From the NCBI RefSeq assembly GCF_000472525.1, contig NZ_AWZT01000047.1, forward strand, positions 1 through 51,387: DNA of 51,387 bases, written 5' to 3'. The DNA is from Paraburkholderia dilworthii. Its GTDB lineage: Bacteria > Pseudomonadota > Gammaproteobacteria > Burkholderiales > Burkholderiaceae. The position numbers and the translations under genes were made by a program. A model generated the notes under the pieces. That model did no database searches and had not been told where the DNA came from. It worked only from the letters and a program-made list of their open reading frames with translations. Positions 1 to 7,888 of the stretch are shown piece after piece (the first letter of the stretch is position 1; every line of letters begins with the position of its first letter).

Positions 1-1
1 G

Positions 2-73
2 CCTGCTCAGCCTGCTCAGCCTGCTCAGCCTGCTCAGCCTGCTCAGCCTGCTCAGCCTGCTCAGCCTGCTCAG
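2..73. repeat. 9-bp tandem repeat, 8 copies at window edge
   Basis: Eight perfect head-to-tail copies of the 9-mer CCTGCTCAG run to the left edge of the window, so the true array may be longer. A 9-bp unit preserves reading frame. Frame 2 is open from the edge through the repeat (Pro-Ala-Gln repeats) to a TGA at 122-124 and could be the C-terminus of a gene starting outside the window. Frame 1 is also open (Ala-Cys-Ser) and runs into the next gene. Which frame, if either, is translated cannot be decided here. Confidence 0.9.
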
Positions 74-159
74 CCGGGCATAGCCGATGCTGGCTTGCTG
101 AGCCTGGCCGCGAGGTTCGTGTGAGTCGCCTGGCGCCTGCGCGCCTACCGGAGCCCGAA

Positions 160-567
160 ATGAGCTTGATCAGCACCATCACACCCTTGCAAGGCCCGCT
201 GAGAACCAGCCGGCTGCACGTCAAGCGGCGAAGCGCGTTGGCGCGCGTCTGCGCCGGGTGGGCATTGATAGTCGCGTGTGCCTGGTTGCCGGACGCGCCA
301 GCTGCCACGGTAACTGCCGGCGCGAACAACACCAGCAACACCAACAACACACGCGATGCCGGCGACGCCACGCGCGCGGCCGTCCACGATGATCTGGCCG
401 CCTATCGTTGCGCCGGCTACAACCCGGTCGCCGACGAGATCAACTATCCCGCCGACGTCGAAGCGGCGCGCGACCGCCTGCAAAGCTCCGGCTGCGAACC
501 TGCCGCGGGCAAACCGGTCGCGCCCGTCAACGGCCCCGCCAGGCAACGCGATGCACAGACCCGATAG
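160..567 (+). CDS. DUF4148 domain secreted protein
   Basis: Small exported protein of about 135 residues with no known biochemical function. The N-terminus is basic (HVKRR), followed by a hydrophobic stretch (WALIVACAWL) and an Ala-x-Ala-like site, as in a Sec signal peptide. The C-terminal half carries the pattern AGYNPVADEINYPADVEAA, typical of DUF4148 proteins that occur in many copies in Burkholderia-type genomes. The ATG at 160 is chosen. A GTG at 121 is in the same open frame but would lengthen an already long n-region. The start is uncertain because no strong ribosome-binding site is visible. The family assignment is by recognition of the motif. Confidence 0.65.
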   Translation: MSLISTITPLQGPLRTSRLHVKRRSALARVCAGWALIVACAWLPDAPAATVTAGANNTSNTNNTRDAGDATRAAVHDDLAAYRCAGYNPVADEINYPADVEAARDRLQSSGCEPAAGKPVAPVNGPARQRDAQTR

Positions 568-644
568 GGCATCGCCTCGAAATCGAACTGCGCGAAGCCG
601 GAACGCAAGTGCTGGGATCCCGCCCATCCGTACAGGAAACACAC

Positions 645-1439
645 ATGAACCGACCGTTCGCCTGCGGCTGCCGCCGCGCTTTCACGTCGTCGATATTCAA
701 GGGCATGTTGATGCTGCCGTTCGCGGGCCTGTTCATGCCCGGCGCACGGGCGCAGCACAAAGCGGAGGTGCCGCCGCCCGGCTCGCAAAGAAGCACGAAG
801 AGCAAGATTCTCGACACCGGTGCCGACGTCTTGCAAAACAAAAAACCGATCGACGCGATGAGCGCCTATCTGAACGGCTTCCATTTTTACGCCGACGACA
901 TGGGCCGGCAGGTGGAAGCGCATCACTTCTGCACGCATCTGACGGAGGATTTTCACCAGTGCGTGATTTTCGATTCCAATGAGAGCAACGCGAAGCTGAT
1001 CGGTATTGAATACATCGTCAGTGAACGCGTATTCAGGGCGCTTGGCGACGACGAGAAGAAGCTGTGGCACAGCCATAACTACGAGGTGAAATCCGGCGAA
1101 CTGATCGCGCCGCGCGTTCCCGATATCGCCGAACATGCGCTGATGCAGGATCTCGTGACGACTTACGGCAAGACCTGGCATACATGGCAGATCGATCGCG
1201 ACGCGAGCTTCCCGCTAGGCATCCCGCAACTGATGATGGGCTTCACGCGCGACGGGCAGATCAACGTGCAGATGGTCGAGGACCGCGACAAGCGGTTCCA
1301 TGCGTCGACTGCCGGGCAAAAGCGCAAGCGCGCGGACATTCCGGAGCCGTCGGTGGTGAGTGGCGCGAATGCCTGGCAAAGCGGAACGTCTGTGCAATTG
1401 ACGCTGGCCGAAGTGCAGGTGAGGAATCTGCGGCGCTGA
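645..1439 (+). CDS. OBAP family (DUF1264) protein
   Basis: Protein of 264 residues with a probable N-terminal signal sequence (residues ~15-38, ending GARA). The body matches the oil-body-associated protein family first named in plants and widespread in bacteria as DUF1264. Landmarks are FYADDMGRQVEAHHFCTHL, the conserved QCVIFDS segment, LWHSHNYEVKSG and MGFTRDGQ. The His-rich HHFCTH and HSHNYEV segments may bind metal, but that is inference. The start at 645 is preferred over upstream in-frame codons because AGGAA sits about 6 bases before it and the open frame upstream overlaps the DUF4148 gene. The cellular role of bacterial members is unknown. Confidence 0.75.
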   Translation: MNRPFACGCRRAFTSSIFKGMLMLPFAGLFMPGARAQHKAEVPPPGSQRSTKSKILDTGADVLQNKKPIDAMSAYLNGFHFYADDMGRQVEAHHFCTHLTEDFHQCVIFDSNESNAKLIGIEYIVSERVFRALGDDEKKLWHSHNYEVKSGELIAPRVPDIAEHALMQDLVTTYGKTWHTWQIDRDASFPLGIPQLMMGFTRDGQINVQMVEDRDKRFHASTAGQKRKRADIPEPSVVSGANAWQSGTSVQLTLAEVQVRNLRR

Positions 1440-1614
1440 CGGTTGCCGTGCGGCTTGTCCGCGTTCGGCTGCGTCTGCGGCTTGCGGGCGTCGCGAATGT
1501 CGGGCTCACAGCGAGGCTAGCCCAGCGTCCGCGCGTAACGAACGCTAACGGGATTTTCACGTATCGTCGCCGTGCGGCCGTCGCTACAGCGCCTTCCATT
1601 TGCGCCGTCGCCCA

Positions 1615-2040
1615 TTAGCGGTCGGGTGTGGACGGTGTGGACACAGCAGCGAGCGTCGACGAAGTGCCGCCATCGGCTGTGGTCGCAAGATCGCCAAGCG
1701 CGATGATGCCGACGAGATGCTTGTCCCGATCCACCACCGGCAGCCGGCGAATCTGCGCATCTTCCATTTTTTTGCGGGCGATCTCCACATCTTCGTCCTC
1801 GAAACACCAGTTGGCGGGGCCGCTCACGATGTCCTCGATGGGCGACTCGGGCAGCATTCCCGCCGAGATCGCGCGCACGACGATATCGCGATCGGTCACC
1901 ATGCCGACGAGGTGCTCCCCATCGCAGACGGGCAACGAGCCGACGTTCAGTTCGTCCATCATTTTCGCCGCCTGTTGAATGCTTTGCGATGGGCCGATGG
2001 TTGCAGCGTCACGAGTCATTACTTGCGCAACAGAGGTCAT
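1615..2040 (-). CDS. CBS-domain pair protein
   Basis: A 141-residue protein made almost entirely of two CBS domains. The first (about residues 1-62) begins with VAQVMTRDAATIGPSQS and contains LPVCDGEHLVGMVTDRDI. The second (about 67-125) has RRLPVVDRDKHLVGIIALGDLA. Stand-alone CBS pairs bind adenosyl ligands and usually act as energy or redox sensors on other proteins. No partner is evident here. The last 20 residues are a Ser/Thr/Ala-rich tail. An AGGAGC ribosome-binding site lies just upstream of the ATG on the minus strand. Family membership is clear and the function is unknown. Confidence 0.9.
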   Translation of the reverse strand: MTSVAQVMTRDAATIGPSQSIQQAAKMMDELNVGSLPVCDGEHLVGMVTDRDIVVRAISAGMLPESPIEDIVSGPANWCFEDEDVEIARKKMEDAQIRRLPVVDRDKHLVGIIALGDLATTADGGTSSTLAAVSTPSTPDR

Positions 2041-2285
2041 GGTTTGCTCCTAAGAATGGTTGAACGGCTGCACCAGTGAAGAGGCAGCATCGCCCATTCC
2101 ATGAGGCGGTCCCACGGTCGCTCCACGCGGCCGCACGCCTGATATGCATGAATCGTAGTCACGGCGCGCGGTCGCTGCGAACGGCATGAAGCCGGAATGC
2201 GCCTTGCTGCTCAATCATGCACATGCAACGCATCCGGGCATCTTGCGTAAGCGTTGAAATTCCAACTCATCCAATGGAGGACCAG

Positions 2286-2618
2286 ATGACGCATGAACGA
2301 TTCAAGTCCTGTATTTCAGCGTGCGATGCATGCGCGCTCGCATGCGGTCACTGCGCCGGCTCCTGCCTCGCGGAAGGGCGGGCTGACGAGATGGCCGAGT
2401 GCATCAAGCTCGATATCGATTGCGCCGAGGCCTGCCATTTCGCGTCGGGCGCGATGGCGCGCGGCAGCAGCGAGGCAGGCACGATCTGCCGGATGTGCGC
2501 GGACCTCTGCGATACCTGCGCGCAGGAATGCGAAAAACACGACGCCCAGCACTGCAAGGATTGTGCTGCCGCTTGCCGCGCTTGTGCGAAAGAGTGCCGC
2601 GCAATGGCCTCGTCGTGA
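2286..2618 (+). CDS. Cys-rich four-helix bundle copper-binding protein (Csp-like)
   Basis: A 110-residue protein with about 19 cysteines, mostly in CxxC and CxxxC spacing within predicted amphipathic helices (SCISACDACALACGHC near the start, CKDCAAACRACAKEC near the end). This is the pattern of the DUF326/copper storage protein family, in which Cys residues lining a four-helix bundle hold many Cu(I) ions. No signal peptide is present, so it resembles the cytosolic Csp3 type. The ATG at 2286 is chosen because GGAGG lies at 2276-2280 with a 5-base spacer. The ORF extends upstream but that part is not Cys-rich. A broken multicopper oxidase and a His-tailed permease lie within 4 kb. Confidence 0.88.
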   Translation: MTHERFKSCISACDACALACGHCAGSCLAEGRADEMAECIKLDIDCAEACHFASGAMARGSSEAGTICRMCADLCDTCAQECEKHDAQHCKDCAAACRACAKECRAMASS

Positions 2619-2648
2619 CGTGCGGAGCAAACAAAGCAAAGGTCTACG

Positions 2649-4727
2649 ATGGACGAATCAATATCGGATGACGAAGCGTTTGACAAAGCACGGCAGTACA
2701 TGGTCGAGAGCCAGATTGCGTCGCGCGGCGTGCGCGATGCGCGGGTGCTCGACGCCATGCGCGAAGTTCCGCGACATCGGTTCGTGCCGCCCGCGTTAGC
2801 CGAGTTTGCGTACAGCGACACGCCGTTGCCGTTGGCCGATGGCCAGACCATCTCGCAGCCCGTGATCGTCGCGCGGATGCTGGAAGCGGCCGAGCTAGCG
2901 CCGGGCGACCGCGTGCTCGACATCGGCACCGGATCCGGCTATGCCGCGGCCGTCGCCGCGCGGCTCGCCGCGCATGTGGACAGCATCGAGCGTCATCAGG
3001 TGCTCGCCGAGCGCGCCCGGCATACGCTGCGCGAGCAGGGCTTCGACAATATCGGCGTGCATCATGCCGATGGTACGCGCGGCTGGCCGGCTTGCGCGCC
3101 GTTCAATGCGATCATCGCGGCCGCCGGTGGCCCCGATGTGCCGCCCGCATGGCGCGAGCAACTGGCAGTGGGCGGCAGGTTGGTGATGCCCGTCGGTGAA
3201 TCGATGGAGACGCAGCGGCTCATCAAGATGACGCGCCGCAGCGACACGCAGTTCGACGAGGAAGATCTCGGCGGCGTGCATTTCGTGCCGCTGATCGGCG
3301 AGCAGGGCTGGCCCGATGACTGCGATGCAACATCCGCTGAACGATCCGGCGAATCGCAGCGCCTCATGCCGGCAATGCAATCGCCGCAGCGGCCGCGAAC
3401 ACAGACTAAGCGGCTAGCCCCGCAGCGGCCCCAGTCGCTTGCTGGTCTTATCGCTGCGTCCGCGCGCCCGTTGCCGGAGCCCGAAGACGAAGCCTTCGCC
3501 GACGCATTCGATCATCTGCGCGCGAAACGCGTCGTGCTGCTCGGCGAATCCAGCCACGGCACGTCCGAGTTCTACCGGGCGCGCGCGGCAATCACTCGAC
3601 GCCTCGTCGAGCGGCATGGCTTCACGATCGTCGCGGTGGAAGCGGACTGGCCCGATGCAGCCGTGATCGACGGTTATGTGCGCTCGCGCGAGCCGCGCAC
3701 GAACGAGCCGCCTTTCCAGCGCTTTCCCGTGTGGATGTGGAGAAACGAAGAGTTCGCGGCGTTCGTGCGCTGGTTGCGCGCGCACAACGAGCACGAGGCC
3801 GACGCACGACGCTGCGGTTTTTATGGCCTCGATATGTACAGCCTGTCGGCGTCGATTGCAGCGGTCCTCGATTATCTCGATCGCACGGATCCGGAAGCGG
3901 CGAAGATCGCACGCGAACGCTACGGCTGTCTGACGCCGTGGCAGAAGGATCCGCAGGTGTATGGACGCGCGGCGTTTTCAGCAGGTTTCACGACCTGCGA
4001 AAACGCGGTGGTGCAGCAGTTACAGGACCTGTTGCGCAAGCGGCTGGAAGAGGCCAACGGCGACACGGACCGCTGGTTCGATGCCACGCAGAATGCGCGT
4101 CTCGTTGCATCGGCCGAGCGCTATTACCGCATCATGTACCGCAGTTCGGCGCAAAGCTGGAATCTGCGCGACACGCACATGTTCGAGACGCTCGAAAGCC
4201 TGCTCGATTCGCAAGGGCCCGACAGCCGCGCGGTGGTGTGGGCGCATAACTCGCACATCGGTAATGCGGCCGCGACCGAAATGGGCCGCGTGCGCGGCGA
4301 GCTGAACGTAGGTCAACTGTGCCGCGAACGTTTCGGCGACGCCGCCGCGTTGATCGGCTTCGGCACGCACTCCGGAACTGTCGCCGCCGCGACGGACTGG
4401 GACGGCCCGATGGAAATCAAGGCCGTGCGTCCTTCGCGCGAGGACAGCTACGAGTATCAGTTCCATGCATGTGGCGAACCGCGCTGTCTGGTCGATGTGT
4501 CGCGCGGCGCTGATCCGTTGCTGCGCGAGCATTTGCGCGAGGCGCGGCTCGAACGTTTTATCGGCGTGATTTACCGGCCGGAGACGGAACTGCATAGTCA
4601 CTATGCTGAAGCGGTGCTGCCCGAGCAATTCGATGCCTATGTATGGTTCGACACGACGCGCGCGGTGCAAGCGCTTGCCACGCGCGCGACCGAGCGTGCG
4701 CCCGACCTGTATCCGTTTGGCGTTTGA
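2649..4727 (+). CDS. Fused protein-L-isoaspartate methyltransferase / erythromycin esterase-like protein
   Basis: A 692-residue two-domain protein. Residues ~1-221 are a protein-L-isoaspartate O-methyltransferase, with the SAM-binding loop VLDIGTGSGYAA at ~88 and the GQTISQP segment typical of PCMT. A low-complexity Gln/Arg/Pro linker (~222-262) follows. Residues ~263-692 are an erythromycin esterase family domain, with LLGESSHGTSEFY near 298 (the family's Glu/His catalytic motif) and VEADWPDA. PCMT repairs isoaspartyl residues in aged proteins. Chromosomal Ere-like proteins mostly have unknown substrates, so macrolide resistance should not be assumed. The frame is continuous across the junction with no sign of a sequencing fusion. 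The gene lies 30 bp after the copper-binding protein and may be co-transcribed with it. Confidence 0.9.
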   Translation: MDESISDDEAFDKARQYMVESQIASRGVRDARVLDAMREVPRHRFVPPALAEFAYSDTPLPLADGQTISQPVIVARMLEAAELAPGDRVLDIGTGSGYAAAVAARLAAHVDSIERHQVLAERARHTLREQGFDNIGVHHADGTRGWPACAPFNAIIAAAGGPDVPPAWREQLAVGGRLVMPVGESMETQRLIKMTRRSDTQFDEEDLGGVHFVPLIGEQGWPDDCDATSAERSGESQRLMPAMQSPQRPRTQTKRLAPQRPQSLAGLIAASARPLPEPEDEAFADAFDHLRAKRVVLLGESSHGTSEFYRARAAITRRLVERHGFTIVAVEADWPDAAVIDGYVRSREPRTNEPPFQRFPVWMWRNEEFAAFVRWLRAHNEHEADARRCGFYGLDMYSLSASIAAVLDYLDRTDPEAAKIARERYGCLTPWQKDPQVYGRAAFSAGFTTCENAVVQQLQDLLRKRLEEANGDTDRWFDATQNARLVASAERYYRIMYRSSAQSWNLRDTHMFETLESLLDSQGPDSRAVVWAHNSHIGNAAATEMGRVRGELNVGQLCRERFGDAAALIGFGTHSGTVAAATDWDGPMEIKAVRPSREDSYEYQFHACGEPRCLVDVSRGADPLLREHLREARLERFIGVIYRPETELHSHYAEAVLPEQFDAYVWFDTTRAVQALATRATERAPDLYPFGV

Positions 4728-4775
4728 AGTGGGTTTGGCATAGCTGATCGTTTCGCGTGTTTCGCGGCCCGACGC

Positions 4776-5990
4776 TCAATGCCGTGGATGCGAACCATGA
4801 CCATGCGAGTGCGCGTCATGCTCATGCGCGTCATGGCCGCTCGTGTGATGCCGATGTTCTCCGTGCGCCATGTCGCGCATCATCTGTACGCCACCCGTGC
4901 GGAAAAATACAGCCGCGAGCCCCACGAACACCACGCCGAACACGATGTTGAGCACGGTCGTGTAGTTAAAGGTAATCGCAGCGTCGATAACCGCCGTATG
5001 ACGCTGCTGCGGCAACCAGCCGAGCAGTTGGAAAAGCGTTTCGACGATGAGCGCGGCCACGACCATCGCAATGTAAAAACTCACCGCCATGAACGCGGTC
5101 ATTCGCGTGCCGTAGTACTTGCGGTAGATGTTCAGGATCGGAAGGATGATGAGGTCGCCGAAGATGAAAGAGGCGACGCCTCCAAAACTGATGCCGCCTT
5201 TCCACAGTACCGCGGCCAACGGCACGTTGCCCACCGAGCAGGTGAACGACGCGACTGCAATCAGCGGTCCGACAAAAGCGCCCCATATCATTGCGAGCGT
5301 CGGATGACTGACCAGGAAGAACTTCTGCCAGAAGGTGTCGGGCACCCACGCCGCGAGCGCGCCCGCAACGACGAGACCTGCGCCGATATCGCGCCACAGC
5401 ATCGCCCAGTTCATCACGTAGCTATGGCTGATTGCTATCCAGCCATCCCGGGAAGCGAGGCGTTCGTGCCAGCTGCCGTGCTGTGCGCTCATCGACATGG
5501 CTGCATGTCCCTCCATGCTCCCCGCGACACCTTTATCGGCCTGGTCGATTGCTTGCCGCTTCAGCGAGTCGCGCAGAAACACGCGCAACAGCAGCACGAG
5601 TACGACGATCATGATCGGTCCGCCGATGAACTCGGCCGCCGCGAACTGCCACGAAATGAGCACCCACATGAGCACGCCGAGTTCGAGCACGAGGTTGGTC
5701 GCGTCGAACTGGAACGCCATCGACGCGGTAAAGTCGCCGCCTTTGCGCACGATGCTGCGCGCCATTGCGACAGCGGCGTACGAGCACGACGACGATGCCG
5801 CGCCGAGCAGGCTCGCGAGCGTCAATGAGCGCGGCGACGCGTCTGGAAGGAGCCTCGACATTTCGGACTTCGACACCGTCACTTCGATGATTGCGGAGAA
5901 CAGGAATCCGAGGCTCAAACCCCAGAATATCTGCCACAGCATGGTGAAGGCCATCCAGAGTGCGTGGCCGAATGCGCTGAGAAGGTGCAT
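4776..5990 (-). CDS. DUF318/ArsP-like permease with His-rich C-terminus
   Basis: A 404-residue integral membrane protein of the permease superfamily that includes DUF318 (YraQ) and ArsP. About 8-10 hydrophobic segments are visible. Characteristic blocks are LLGAASSSCSYAAVAM, FQFDATNLVLELG and FTCSVGNVPLAAVLW, two inverted copies of a small/polar/Cys motif. The last ~35 residues are very rich in His (HGEHRHHTSGHDAHEHDAH), suggesting metal binding at the cytoplasmic or periplasmic end. The start at 5990 is preferred over the ATG at 6005 because GGGAG lies 6 bases before it. Substrate is unknown. The exact arsenical transporter name is not justified. Confidence 0.85.
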   Translation of the reverse strand: MHLLSAFGHALWMAFTMLWQIFWGLSLGFLFSAIIEVTVSKSEMSRLLPDASPRSLTLASLLGAASSSCSYAAVAMARSIVRKGGDFTASMAFQFDATNLVLELGVLMWVLISWQFAAAEFIGGPIMIVVLVLLLRVFLRDSLKRQAIDQADKGVAGSMEGHAAMSMSAQHGSWHERLASRDGWIAISHSYVMNWAMLWRDIGAGLVVAGALAAWVPDTFWQKFFLVSHPTLAMIWGAFVGPLIAVASFTCSVGNVPLAAVLWKGGISFGGVASFIFGDLIILPILNIYRKYYGTRMTAFMAVSFYIAMVVAALIVETLFQLLGWLPQQRHTAVIDAAITFNYTTVLNIVFGVVFVGLAAVFFRTGGVQMMRDMAHGEHRHHTSGHDAHEHDAHSHGHGSHPRH

Positions 5991-6192
5991 TGGAATCTCC
6001 CGCATACGCCAGGGTACAAGCGAGCGTAAAACGTATGAGGCTTCATGCTGAACCTTACCGCGGCGGTAAGCTCAAGCGCCTGCGCCGCTGTATGGTGTCT
6101 TCGTGCTTGCGCGGCGGCATAACATCATGGTGGACCTCCGTAGCAAAGCCCAGGCCCGCGGCGTTGGCCGACTCGCATCGCGAACCTGACCC

Positions 6193-6341
6193 GATGAGTT
6201 CGAGGTCAAGAAGCACGGCACCTTCATGTATCACCCGCATGCCGGCGAAATGGCGTAGATGGCGATGCGCATGATGGGCACATTGTCGTGCATCCGAAAG
6301 ACCGTACCGTGATACCGGTGGAGCGCGACTTCGGCCTCGCG
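6193..6341 (+). pseudogene. Relic of a multicopper oxidase gene
   Basis: A short stretch translates as DEFEVKKHGTFMYHPHAGEM, then Ala, a TAG stop at 6256-6258 and MAMRMMGT. After loss of one base at about 6283-6284 the match continues as VVHPKDRTVIPVERDFG in another frame. This is the GTFMYHPHADEMxQMAMGMMG region of copper-type multicopper oxidases, including the YHPH copper ligands. Both the premature stop (a likely CAG to TAG change) and the frameshift show decay. No start, cupredoxin domain 1 or C-terminal copper sites were found around it. The remaining intergenic sequence, 5991-6192 and 6342-6441, shows no recognisable gene. Confidence 0.8.
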
Positions 6342-6441
6342 GTAAAAATAAATTTGTCAGGCAATGGAATAGCTGCACGCCGGCGATGTTTACGTCAGTA
6401 ACACCGCTCGTTTCTTCGCAGCTATCAACCACGAGGCCGCT

Positions 6442-7035
6442 TTGAGTTACACCACGATTCAACCCGCTTGGGTCCGTATCGCACACTGGGTCAACGCGTT
6501 AGCCGTCGTGCTGATGATGATGAGCGGCTGGCAGATCTATGACGCATCGCCGATCTTTCCCAGCTTACAGTTTTCCCCCGCTATCACATTGGGCGGTTGG
6601 CTCGGCGGAGCCTTGCAATGGCACTTCGCGGTCATGTGGGTGTTGGTCGTCAATTTTCTTGTCTACGTCGGGCTCAATATTGTTTCCGGACGTCTGCGCC
6701 GCAAACTGCTGCCGGTGAACATCAGGTCGCTTGCGGCCGATCTCGCGGCTGCGCTGCGCGGCAAGCTGGGGCATGAAGACCTCACGCACTACAACGCGGT
6801 GCAGAAGTTTGCGTACCTGATGGTGATTGTCGATATCGCGCTCGTCATCGTGTCGGGGCTCGCCATCTGGAAGTCCGTGCAGTTTCCGCTGCTACGCACG
6901 CTAATGGGCGGATACGACAACGCACGAGTCGTGCATTTCGTCGCGATGAGCGTGCTGGTCGCATTCTTTGTCGTGCACATTGCGATGGTCGCACTCGTGC
7001 CGCGCTCGCTGCTCGTGATGATTCGGGGACGCTAA
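6442..7035 (+). CDS. Cytochrome b561-type membrane subunit
   Basis: A 197-residue membrane protein with four hydrophobic helices and His residues placed as in di-heme b-type cytochromes: IAHWVNA in helix 1, LQWHFAVMW in helix 2, VVHFVAM and FVVHIAM in helices 3-4. It belongs to the Ni/Fe-hydrogenase cytochrome b / b561 superfamily. TTG is used as start at 6442, supported by GAGG 5 bases upstream. No ATG lies nearby. The stop is 2 bp before the molybdopterin oxidoreductase gene, so this is probably its quinone-linked membrane anchor and electron partner, analogous to MsrQ with MsrP, although it is not that family. Confidence 0.88.
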   Translation: MSYTTIQPAWVRIAHWVNALAVVLMMMSGWQIYDASPIFPSLQFSPAITLGGWLGGALQWHFAVMWVLVVNFLVYVGLNIVSGRLRRKLLPVNIRSLAADLAAALRGKLGHEDLTHYNAVQKFAYLMVIVDIALVIVSGLAIWKSVQFPLLRTLMGGYDNARVVHFVAMSVLVAFFVVHIAMVALVPRSLLVMIRGR

Positions 7036-7037
7036 TC

Positions 7038-7829
7038 ATGACGCTTCGTAACAAGTCCGGAAAGCTCACTGCGTTTGCGCAGTCTCACGCGGAGACTATC
7101 GTCAAGGATGCGCGAAACGAACTGAAAAATCCTGCGCGTCGCTTGCTCGGCAAGCGCATTCTCACGCTCGGCGGCATCGCGATGCTGTCGGGTTGCGATC
7201 TGTCCAACGACAAATCCGTGAATACGATGCTGCGCAAAATGTCCTCGTTCAACGACGACGTGCAGGCATTGCTCTTCAATCCGAACACGCTCGCGCCGAC
7301 ATATCCCGAGTCGATGATCACGCGGCCATTCCCGTTCAACGCGTTCTACGATATCGACGACGTGCCCGAGGTCGACGCCGCCAGCTACCGGCTGGAGGTG
7401 AGCGGCCTCGCGAACGGTAAGCGTGTGTGGACGCTCGACGAGTTGCGTGCGTTGCCACAGGAAAGCCAGATCACGCGCCATATCTGTATCGAAGGATGGA
7501 GTGCGATCGGCCGTTGGGACGGCGTGCGCTTTGCCGGGTTCCTGAAGCGCGCGGGCGCCGACATGACGGCGAAATATGTGTCGCTGCATTGCGCGGACAA
7601 CTACTGGACGAGCATCGACATGCCGACGGCGCTGCATCCGCAGACGCAACTCACGCTTGGCTACGACGGCGGGCCGCTGCCGCCGAAATACGGCTTCCCG
7701 ATGAAGCTGCGCATGCCGACCAAGCTCGGCTACAAGAATCCCAAACATATCGTCGCGATCAGCGTGACGAACGATTATCCCGGTGGTTACTGGGAGAACC
7801 AGGGTTACAACTGGTTCGGCGGTTCCTGA
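7038..7829 (+). CDS. Molybdopterin-dependent oxidoreductase, sulfite oxidase family
   Basis: A 263-residue protein with the oxidoreductase molybdopterin-binding fold. The molybdenum-ligating cysteine is Cys150 in ITRHICIEGWSAIGRW. GFPMKLRMPTKLGYKNPKHI and the terminal YPGGYWENQGYNW are typical of small YedY/sulfite-oxidase-like enzymes. An N-terminal segment with a twin arginine (PARRLLGKRILTLGG) followed by LSGC suggests Tat export, possibly as a lipoprotein. It is unusual that about 34 residues precede the RR pair. It follows the cytochrome b gene by 2 bp and precedes a secreted DUF5666-like protein, which points to a periplasmic redox unit. The substrate is not predictable from sequence. 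Confidence 0.9.
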   Translation: MTLRNKSGKLTAFAQSHAETIVKDARNELKNPARRLLGKRILTLGGIAMLSGCDLSNDKSVNTMLRKMSSFNDDVQALLFNPNTLAPTYPESMITRPFPFNAFYDIDDVPEVDAASYRLEVSGLANGKRVWTLDELRALPQESQITRHICIEGWSAIGRWDGVRFAGFLKRAGADMTAKYVSLHCADNYWTSIDMPTALHPQTQLTLGYDGGPLPPKYGFPMKLRMPTKLGYKNPKHIVAISVTNDYPGGYWENQGYNWFGGS

Positions 7830-7888
7830 TGTTCATTGGCCCGTTAAGGGCTTTGCAGTCCTCTTAACCGTTTTCTCATGGAGCATTC

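Noticed and set aside
408..644. Upstream in-frame extension of the OBAP protein
   Set aside because: Arg-rich, overlaps the DUF4148 gene and has no ribosome-binding site; the ATG at 645 has one.
2649..4727. Macrolide resistance gene
   Set aside because: The Ere-like domain is fused to PCMT and such chromosomal homologues are not known to give resistance.
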